A stretch of 64,000 bases of DNA from contig NZ_MQVX01000001.1 in the NCBI RefSeq assembly GCF_002954325.1, forward strand, positions 1,029,083 to 1,093,082, given 5' to 3'. This stretch comes from Aureicoccus marinus (lineage in GTDB: Bacteria; Bacteroidota; Bacteroidia; Flavobacteriales; Flavobacteriaceae). A program made the translations under genes and the position numbers. Below are positions 57,095 to 64,000 of this stretch, in pieces. The notes below the pieces were generated by a model. That model did not search any database and had not been told where the DNA came from. It saw only the letters and a program-made list of their open reading frames with translations. Each line of letters starts with the position of its first letter. Within the stretch, counting starts at the first letter, position 1.

Positions 57095-59502
57095 ATGAAG
57101 CGGATTTCATCCTGGGCCTTGGGCCTCACCATAGCACTTGTCATTCTCTCTTGCTCCAAAGAAGAAAGCACTTCCTTTGCCCAATCTCTTGAGGACGTAA
57201 CCTTTATTGAAGGAAAAGAAAAGTACCTGGCTTCGCCTTATGTTACAGCTGGAGATCGCCTATACTCCGTCGGACATCAAGATGGGAGCTTCCCTCCTCT
57301 GGGATGCATATCAAAGGAGAGATGGGGGGCGTTTGGAATCATCCCATTAAGCTTCTGGATGGCTTCGCAGCCAAGATCAGCTCAGGGGATCAGGAGTACA
57401 GTTTAGATAAGGCCGACACCTTTGTCAATTACCCTTTTGCCAATTTGCACCGTTATACCCTGACCGAGGATCTTAAAGTAGAGCGTACCCAGTATGTACC
57501 AGACGGCAAAGAGGGCATGCTGGTTGAATTTACCATCGAAAACTCGGGAGACGAAAGTGTGGAGTACCTCTTCGAATTCAAAGTAGACAGTGATCTTCGA
57601 CCGACCTGGTTAGGAGAAGAAAACGGTGTGGTCAACGGCAACGACAAAGCCGAATTCTACGCGGACAAAGGTTACTGGCAAATCAAGGACGAAAAGAACC
57701 CCTGGTTTGTCCTCACTGGCTCTAATCTTCCCGTGATCAAAACAGACCAAGCGCCTCGGGAAGAAGGAGAAAGCGGCGTACAGGCATCATTGGGATACAA
57801 ACTGCTTATTCCTAAAGGCGAAAAAAAGAACATCACCCTGGCCATTGCCGGCTCTTATACCTCTTCTGAAAGCGCTTTAGAGACATTGGAAGATCTACTT
57901 GCAAGACCCCTGGAGCTCTTGGAGGAGAAGAAAAGCCGCTATGCCAGCATCGAGGCCAACACCCGCTTACGTATTCCAGACAGCAGCTTACAGCAGTGTT
58001 TTGAATGGCTTAAATACAACAGCGATTGGTTGATTAGAGAGGTACCTGAAGTAGGACGTGGAATTGGCGCTGGTATTCCCGACTACCCCTGGTGGTTTGG
58101 CGTAGACAGCGAATACGCTTTGCAGGGGTATATGGCCATTGGACAAGACGAAATCGTACACCAAACCATTGCCCTCCTAGACAGTCTTTCTGAAGTCACC
58201 AATGGTAATGGACGCATCATTCACGAGGTTTCAACCAATGGAATCGTCTTCAATCCGGGGAACATCAATGAGACCCCGCAATTTGCTCTTCTCATTGCCG
58301 AAATATACCGCTGGAACGGGGATGAAGACTTCTTAAAGCGCTACTACCCGACCATAGAAAAAGGCTTGGATTGGTTGATGCGTGAAACCGATCAGGACCA
58401 AAATGGATTCCCAGATGGTTTTGGCATGATGGAAATCCACGGACTGGACAGTGAGATGATTGATGTCGCGGCCTATACCCAAAAGGCTTTCGAGGAAGCC
58501 GCCTTCCTCAGTAAAGAAATGGGCAATACGGAAAAGTCCAACGCTTATAGAAGCAAAGCGGAAAACCTGAAAAAACAGATCAACGAAAAGTTTTGGTCTG
58601 CCGAGTTCGGCTCTTATGCTGATTTTATAGGAACCGACAAACAAAGCCTGCACTTGATCGAAGACGCCCTTGTTCGTGCAGACACCTTGAACAAACCTTG
58701 GGCGATGGAGGAATTGGAAGAAACCCGCAAGCGGATATTGGCCAATCCCTCTTCGGAAGCACGTCCGTTTGTATTATACCACAACTGGGTGGTCAACACC
58801 CCGATGGAAATGGGCATTGCCGACCCCAACAAGGCAGTCCAAGCCTTAAAAACAGCCGAAAAATTTGTCAATCCCTTTGGAGTTTTCGTAACGGGAATCG
58901 ACCGGGACGAAAGTGCGGGTTCTGACGATGGCAGCTTCGAAGGCAGTAAGGTCTTTTCTTATACAGGGGCCGTAATGACCCTGCCCACCGGAGTACAGGC
59001 GATTTCTGAAAACAACTATGGGCGTCCGGACCAAGCCCTGAATTACCTCAACAGAATGACCAGAACATTCAGCTATGCCTTGCCCGGGAGTATGTATGAG
59101 GTTTCTCCAGATTACGGAATGGTCGTGCAGGCCTGGAATATCTATTCCTTTGCCGTACCGATTGTTCGCCAATTCTTTGGCATACGTCCGATGGCCTCTA
59201 AAAAAGAAATCCTCTTCACTCCCCAAATGCCCAGTACCTGGGAGTACGCCCGACTAGAATCTGTAAAAATAGCAGACAACACCATCGATATTGATTACAA
59301 GAAGGAAGGGAAGAAGATCAGCCTTTTCATTGAACAGACCAACAAGGAGTTCAAACTCATTTTGGATCCGACAAATCTACTGCCCGGCAAAACCGTGCAG
59401 GTTATTAGTCAGAACGGTCAAGATTTGGAAGCCCCAGTTGGGAAGCAAATCGTCGAGCTGATCAACGGAACCAAAATGGAATTGGAGCTGGAGATTCTCT
59501 AA
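57095..59502 (+). CDS. Six-hairpin glycosidase lipoprotein (MGH1-like), frameshifted near N-terminus
   Basis: A lipoprotein glycosidase of about 803 aa. It begins MKRISSWALGLTI with a lipobox (LSC, Cys20), and the first frame ends after GDRLYSVGHQDGSFPPLG. One G short at about 57303-57306, the next frame takes over with HIKGEMGGVWNHPIKLL to 59502. Residues of the second part form an N-terminal beta-sandwich (about 110-270) and an (alpha/alpha)6 barrel: YPWWFGVDSEYALQG, NGRIIHEVSTNGIVFNPGNINETPQ, DGFGMMEIHGLDSEMID, similar to MGH1-like or glycogen-debranching type barrels. It probably trims periplasmic or outer-membrane oligosaccharides. The stop is 21 bp from the acs stop on the other strand. 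Confidence 0.8.
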
Positions 59503-59523
59503 GCCCTGCCTTTTAGGAATGGC

Positions 59524-61431
59524 TTACTGTCTTTCTTCTATAATCTGATCAACCACTTCCGGATTGAGCAAAGTCGAGGTGTCACCCAAGTTTCCTAACT
59601 CATTGGAAGCGATTTTACGCAGAATACGGCGCATAATTTTACCACTTCGCGTCTTGGGCAGTCCGGGTACAAATTGAATCTTGTCCAATTTTGCGATGGG
59701 CCCTATGTGATCGGTAATCATCTGGTTAATTTCCTTTTTCAAATTGTCTCTATCGCGGTCCTCTCCGTTTTCCTTTAAGATCACAAAGCCGTAGAGGGCA
59801 TTTCCTTTGATGTCATGAGGGAAGCCCACAATCGCAGATTCTGCCACTGCTGGGTGTTCGTTGATGGCATCCTCTATGGGAGCCGTACCCAGGTTGTGTC
59901 CGGAAACGATAATGACATCATCTACCCGGCCGGTAATGCGGTAGTACCCCACTTCATCCCGAAGCGCTCCATCACCGGTAAAGTACATACCAGGAAAGGC
60001 CGAGAAATAGGTCTCTTTATAGCGCTGGTGGTTACCCCAAATGGTTCGGGCGATTGAGGGCCAGGGAAACTGAATGCACAGGCGTCCATCGGTCTGGTTG
60101 CCTTTTAAGATTTTTCCGTGCTCATCCATCAAGACCGGTTGAACTCCTGGCAAGGGCAAGGTAGCGTAGGTCGGCTTGGTCGGTGTTGAAAATGGGATGG
60201 GCGAAATCAACATTCCCCCCGTCTCGGTCTGCCACCAGGTATCGACAATGGGGCATTGCTTATTCCCGATATGATCATTGTACCAGTGCCAGGCTTCTTC
60301 ATTGATCGGCTCCCCTACGGTACCCAATATTTTTAATGAACTGAGGTCGTGGCGTTCAACCAGATCCAGGCTTTCTTTGGCCAGGGCTCGAATGGCCGTT
60401 GGAGCCGTATAGAACTGGGTAACCTTGTGTTTTTCGACCACCTCCCAAAAACGCCCAAAGTCCGGGTAAGAAGGCACGCCTTCAAACATCACTGTCGTCG
60501 CTCCATTGGCCAGAGGGCCGTAGACGATATAGGAATGCCCCGTAATCCATCCAATATCCGCGGAACACCAGTAGATATCTTCTTCACGGTACTGGAATAC
60601 GTTCTTAAAGGTGTAGGCGGTATAAATCATATAGCCTGCCGTGGTATGCAGCATCCCTTTGGGTTTACCCGTCGATCCTGAGGTGTAAAGAATAAACAAA
60701 GGGTCTTCCGCTTCCATAATTTCGGCGGCACAGTCGGCGTAGGCTTCCTCTAACAAGGGTTGCAACCAATGGTCTCTGCCGGCCTCCATATGGATATCCG
60801 TGTTGATTCTTTTGGCCACCAAAACACTTTGTACCCCTGGACAATCTTGTAGGGCTTCGTCCACGATTCCCTTGAGATCAATGGTTTTTGCGCCTCGGTA
60901 CGAGCCGTCTGAAGTAATCACCATCTTGGCATCACAATCGTTGATCCGGGTAGACAAGGCTGTTGCCGAGAAGCCAGCAAAAACAACCGAATGGATCGCT
61001 CCAATACGGGCACAAGCCAAAAGAGAAAACGCAAGCTCAGGAATCATAGGCAGGTAGATGCACACCCGGTCTCCTTTACCTATCCCCTGGTTCTTCAACA
61101 CATTGGCAAAACGACATACGCGTTCGTGCAACTCCCGGTAAGTGATGTGCTGTGCACCCCCCGAGGGGTCATTGGGTTCAAAAAGAATGGCCGTCTTATT
61201 TCCTCGACTAGGGAGGTGACGATCCAAACAGTTCTCGGTGATATTCAACTGGGCCCCGTCAAACCATTTGATTTCCGGCTTTTCAAAATCCCAGGAAAGA
61301 ACCTCGTTCCATTTTTTTTTCCACACAAAATGTTCCTCGGCAATTTCTTCCCAAAAACGCTTGGGGTCTTGAACAGATTTGCGGTACACCTGAAAGTACT
61401 CTTCTAGATGCTTGATGTGATAATTACTCAT
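59524..61431 (-). CDS. acs: Acetyl-CoA synthetase
   Basis: A 635-aa AMP-forming acetate-CoA ligase of normal length. It contains YTSGSTGKPKGMLH (P-loop type motif, about 251-264), the adenylation motif WWQTETGG (about 395-402), TGD-type motif YFTGDGA, and the C-terminal PKTRSGKIMRRILR with the acetylatable Lys near residue 600. It converts acetate, CoA and ATP to acetyl-CoA. It lies 21 bp after the acetate-type symporter gene, in the same direction, in the operon DUF4212-symporter-acs, so imported acetate is activated at once. Confidence 0.95.
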   Translation of the reverse strand: MSNYHIKHLEEYFQVYRKSVQDPKRFWEEIAEEHFVWKKKWNEVLSWDFEKPEIKWFDGAQLNITENCLDRHLPSRGNKTAILFEPNDPSGGAQHITYRELHERVCRFANVLKNQGIGKGDRVCIYLPMIPELAFSLLACARIGAIHSVVFAGFSATALSTRINDCDAKMVITSDGSYRGAKTIDLKGIVDEALQDCPGVQSVLVAKRINTDIHMEAGRDHWLQPLLEEAYADCAAEIMEAEDPLFILYTSGSTGKPKGMLHTTAGYMIYTAYTFKNVFQYREEDIYWCSADIGWITGHSYIVYGPLANGATTVMFEGVPSYPDFGRFWEVVEKHKVTQFYTAPTAIRALAKESLDLVERHDLSSLKILGTVGEPINEEAWHWYNDHIGNKQCPIVDTWWQTETGGMLISPIPFSTPTKPTYATLPLPGVQPVLMDEHGKILKGNQTDGRLCIQFPWPSIARTIWGNHQRYKETYFSAFPGMYFTGDGALRDEVGYYRITGRVDDVIIVSGHNLGTAPIEDAINEHPAVAESAIVGFPHDIKGNALYGFVILKENGEDRDRDNLKKEINQMITDHIGPIAKLDKIQFVPGLPKTRSGKIMRRILRKIASNELGNLGDTSTLLNPEVVDQIIEERQ

Positions 61432-61452
61432 GAATTGGAAGGTCTCGTATTG

Positions 61453-63224
61453 TTAATGATCAAGGGCTTCCCCTGCTCCTTTGGGTATCCGTATATTCTC
61501 AACCATCTCTTGCACTTGATATGGCGGAGGACTAGTCAATCGGGATACGACCAAAGATACCACTGTATTCATTATCATCGAGATGGTGCCAAATCCTTCG
61601 GGTGACGTACCGAACCACCACTCCGAGGACGGTCTGGGCGGGATTCCAAAAAAGCCCGTTTTGAAGCGGATCATATAAAACATCATCAAGCTGATGCCTA
61701 TGATCATGCCCGCAATGGCGCCTTCCTTGTTCATTCGTTTATCAAATATTCCCAGAATGATGGCCGGAAAGAAGGAGGCGGCGGCCAAACCAAAAGCCAA
61801 AGCCACAACAGCGGCTACAAATCCAGGTGGATAAATCCCAAAAAGGCCTGCAATAATAACCGCCACCAAAATAGCGATACGGGCAGCCATCAATTCTCCT
61901 TTATCCGATATGCTCGGTCGGAGTTGTTTTTTAATCAAATCCCTCGAGATGGAGGTCGAAATCACCAACAAAAGACCTGCAGCGGTTGACAAAGCAGCAG
62001 CCAAGCCTCCCGCGGCAACCAGGGCGATGACCCAAGGTGGAAGTTGTGCGATTTCCGGATTGGCCAGAACCATGATATCGCGATCGACATAAAGCTCATT
62101 CGCGGAATCACTGGCGTTGGCGATCAGTCGTTCCCCATTGGGGCCTCGTTTCTCTAAAAACTCCGGTTTCTTTGAACTCAAAGCAGCTCCATGGACGTAT
62201 TGAATCTTTCCATCCATGTTTTTATCGGTCCAAGCGATTAGACCCGTGTTTTCCCAATTGGTAAACCATTCGGGCATGGAAGTATACTCTTGATCGCGAA
62301 CGGTTTCAATCAGATTAACTCGGGCAAAAACAGCGATGGCCGGTGCTGTGGTATAGAGAATGGCAATAAAAAGCAATGCCAGACCAGCTGATTTCCGAGC
62401 ATCACGAACTTTCTTAACGGTAAAAAAGCGAACAATAACATGGGGTAAACCTGCCGTCCCGACCATCAATGCACAGGTAATAGCAAAGACGTCCCAGGTG
62501 GATTTACTCCCGGTCGTGTACTCTTTAAATCCCAAATCCGTGTGTAGTTTATCCAGCTTATCGAGGAGGTATCCGCCCTCTTCTACCGTTCCTCCCATAC
62601 CAAACTGAGGAATCGGGTTGCCCGTCATCTGCATCGAGATGAAAAAAGCAGGAACCATAAAGGCAAAAATCAAGACGCAGTATTGCGCTACCTGGGTATA
62701 GGTGATTCCTTTCATCCCTCCCAAAAAGGCAAAAACCAAAACCACAGCCATTCCGATGAGCACTCCCCATTCAATATCCACCTGGAGGAATTGAGAAAAG
62801 ACTACCCCCACTCCGCGCATTTGTCCCGCGACGTAAGTGAAAGAAACAATAAGGGCACAGATTACCGCAACCGTTCGGGCCGTATTGGAGTAATAGCGAT
62901 CACCGATAAAGTCCGGCACAGTGAACTTTCCGAATTTGCGCAGATAAGGCGCAAGTAACAGGGCTAACAACACATACCCCCCGGTCCAACCCATCAGGTA
63001 TACCGATCCGTCATAACCGGCAAACGAAATAATACCCGCCATCGAAATAAAGCTAGCCGCTGACATCCAATCCGCAGCCGTAGCCATTCCATTTGCCAAA
63101 GGGGAGACTCCCCACCCGCAACATAAAATTCTTTAGTCGACCCCGCTCTGGCCCAAATGGCAATGCCAAAATAAAGCGCAAAACTCAGCCCCACCAAAAT
63201 CCATGTCCATGTTTGAATACTCAT
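61453..63224 (-). CDS. Sodium:solute (acetate-type) symporter, frame-broken near N-terminus
   Basis: A 590-aa SSS-family symporter (ActP-like group). It starts at 63224 with MSIQTWTWILVGLSFALYFGIAIWARAGSTKEFYVAGG, then the frame breaks at a C4/G4 run at 63110-63113. With one more base it continues VSPLANGMATAADWMSAASFISMAGIISF and on through 12 more helices to 61453. The usual SSS elements are seen, including a long central loop near 270-355. It pairs with the DUF4212 small subunit upstream and with acs downstream, so acetate (or pyruvate/lactate) uptake is the likely role. The break is probably an error in the sequence. Confidence 0.88.
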
Positions 63225-63239
63225 CTTCCTAGACTTTAC

Positions 63240-63503
63240 TTATTCTTCATCAAATCCATACTTCTTGTCCAGACGATTCATCAATCGAACGTAGACAAAA
63301 ATCAAAACAACAAACACATAGATAGAACCCTGTTGAGCGAACCAAAAGCCCAGCTTAAAACCGCCCAGACGAATCGAATTCAGCTCTTCACGAAAGAGTA
63401 TTCCGGCACCGTAAGAAACAGCAAACCAGATCAATAAGAGTACAGCTAGATAGCGTAGATTAGACTTCCAATAGGCTTTGGAAGGAGAGTTATTTGACGA
63501 CAT
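63240..63503 (-). CDS. DUF4212 protein, small subunit of Na+:acetate symporter
   Basis: An 87-aa protein with two transmembrane helices (about 19-40 and 50-71). The DUF4212 pattern is clear: AYWKSNLRYLAVLLLIWFAVSYGAGILF (9-36), FKLGFWFAQQGSIYVFVVLIFVYVRLMNRLDKKYG (49-82). Such proteins pair one-to-one with the SSS acetate-type symporter just downstream (15 bp gap). It is the first gene of the symporter-acs operon. No clear -7 box could be placed in the upstream gap. Confidence 0.93.
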   Translation of the reverse strand: MSSNNSPSKAYWKSNLRYLAVLLLIWFAVSYGAGILFREELNSIRLGGFKLGFWFAQQGSIYVFVVLIFVYVRLMNRLDKKYGFDEE

Positions 63504-63680
63504 GAATCGTATGATTAGAACTTAATGCGATTCCTCCAATTAGAATTCGAGCACATTCCATATTTAGGTATGTTTGCAAGCTTCTTTCCCTAAACTTAGT
63601 AAAATCTAGATACTCATCAACTTAGAATAAGTCAATCGGATCGTTATAGGTACCATCTGCACACTAACTTTTAACGATTA

Positions 63681-64000
63681 TTAATGTTGAACAATAAACT
63701 GCCTTTTGAAAATAGATCTTCCTGAAGACTGAATATCGATTACATAACGCCGTTCGTTAAATCAGATGTATCTAAATTAATTCCAGAACGTAAGGAACCC
63801 ATTTCTTTCAATTCATTGGCTCTAAGAAAAATCACCCTTCTGCCTGTCACATCAAATACCGAAAGTTGATCAGCTTCGTTATTGATTTGATCTGTTCCTC
63901 CATAGCTTTGAAGTGTTAGGAAGTTATTTGAAGGAACTGGAAACATTCGAATATCACTTTCTAAACGAATCCTAGCCCTTAATGTAACGGCACTTGTAGA
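63681..64000 (-). CDS. End of a T9SS type A sorting-domain protein, frameshifted
   Basis: The C-terminal part of a protein that enters from the right edge of the window. The frame reads TLRARIRLESDIRMFPVPSNNFLTL, then LSVFDVTGRRVIFLRANEL and INLDTSDLTNGV, then stops at an apparent TAA (63740-63742). If one base is added to the AA at 63746-63747 it continues YVIDIQSSGRSIFKRQFIVQH to a stop at 63681-63683, which is the standard end of a type A T9SS sorting domain (NGVYxI...K). The protein is thus secreted by the type IX system. Nothing is known of the main domain, which lies outside the window. Confidence 0.85.

Noticed and set aside
1..64000. CRISPR arrays, rRNA, insertion sequences, prophage
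   Set aside because: No regularly spaced repeats, rRNA motifs, transposase or phage structural genes were seen in either strand.

Overview
The window looks like a chromosomal segment of a marine-type flavobacterium (Bacteroidota, Flavobacteriia). Evidence: -7 promoter boxes of the TAnnTTTG/TAnnTTTA type close to start codons, few recognisable Shine-Dalgarno sites, type IX secretion (T9SS) sorting-domain proteins, many small SPII lipoproteins, Bacteroidota families (DUF2911, DUF4290, DUF4212, DUF6624), a MurA with Asp in place of the fosfomycin-target Cys, and an elongator tRNA-Met with no encoded CCA. No rRNA, CRISPR array, insertion sequence or prophage was seen.

Layout. 0-9.4 kb: end of a PlsC-type acyltransferase, a bile-acid:Na+ symporter-family transporter, a lipoprotein, an MscS channel, a PIG-L deacetylase / 45-aa membrane peptide / Na+:solute symporter operon, then DUF2911 and a T9SS-secreted protein on the minus strand. 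9.5-15.6 kb: a probable light-response block (SRPBCC, SDR, photolyase operon; M20 amidohydrolase; pirin; BLUF photoreceptor; membrane protein), with a repeated heptamer TTGTTTA in the upstream regions of the photolyase operon and the BLUF gene. 15.5-24.3 kb: core genes (MurA, DUF4290, DUF493, ATPase, RecQ, Fmt, HU, YqgE, class IV aminotransferase-like protein, START-like protein, tRNA-Met). 24.5-43 kb: accessory and signalling genes: SUFU-domain and GyrI-like proteins, lipoproteins, CPA antiporter, S41 peptidase, VOC, DinB, hydrolase, a NarL-type response regulator with a 7TM histidine kinase, nucleotidyltransferase, GNAT, GH16, alcohol dehydrogenase. 43.6-55.2 kb: a region with clear gene decay (GyrI-like, serine hydrolase, rhodanese and esterase remnants) between intact genes, and a large lipoprotein that fuses two different serine beta-lactamase folds. 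55.3-64 kb: thioredoxin-like, YIP1 and VOC genes, a glycosidase, and an acetate uptake module (DUF4212 + Na+ symporter + acetyl-CoA synthetase), then the end of a T9SS protein.

Two themes cut across the window. First, at least ten reading-frame breaks sit at short runs of one base, nearly all explained by a single missing base, including three within about 120 bp that cancel each other inside the symporter at 5504. This points mainly to consensus sequence errors, so several 'broken' genes are probably intact in the organism. Second, a few oddities cannot be explained that way: in-frame chimeric ORFs (signal peptide + C-terminal half of a GNAT; lipoprotein + DUF4287/DUF5655), a class IV aminotransferase lacking its catalytic Lys, an SDR lacking its catalytic Tyr, and the double beta-lactamase fusion.
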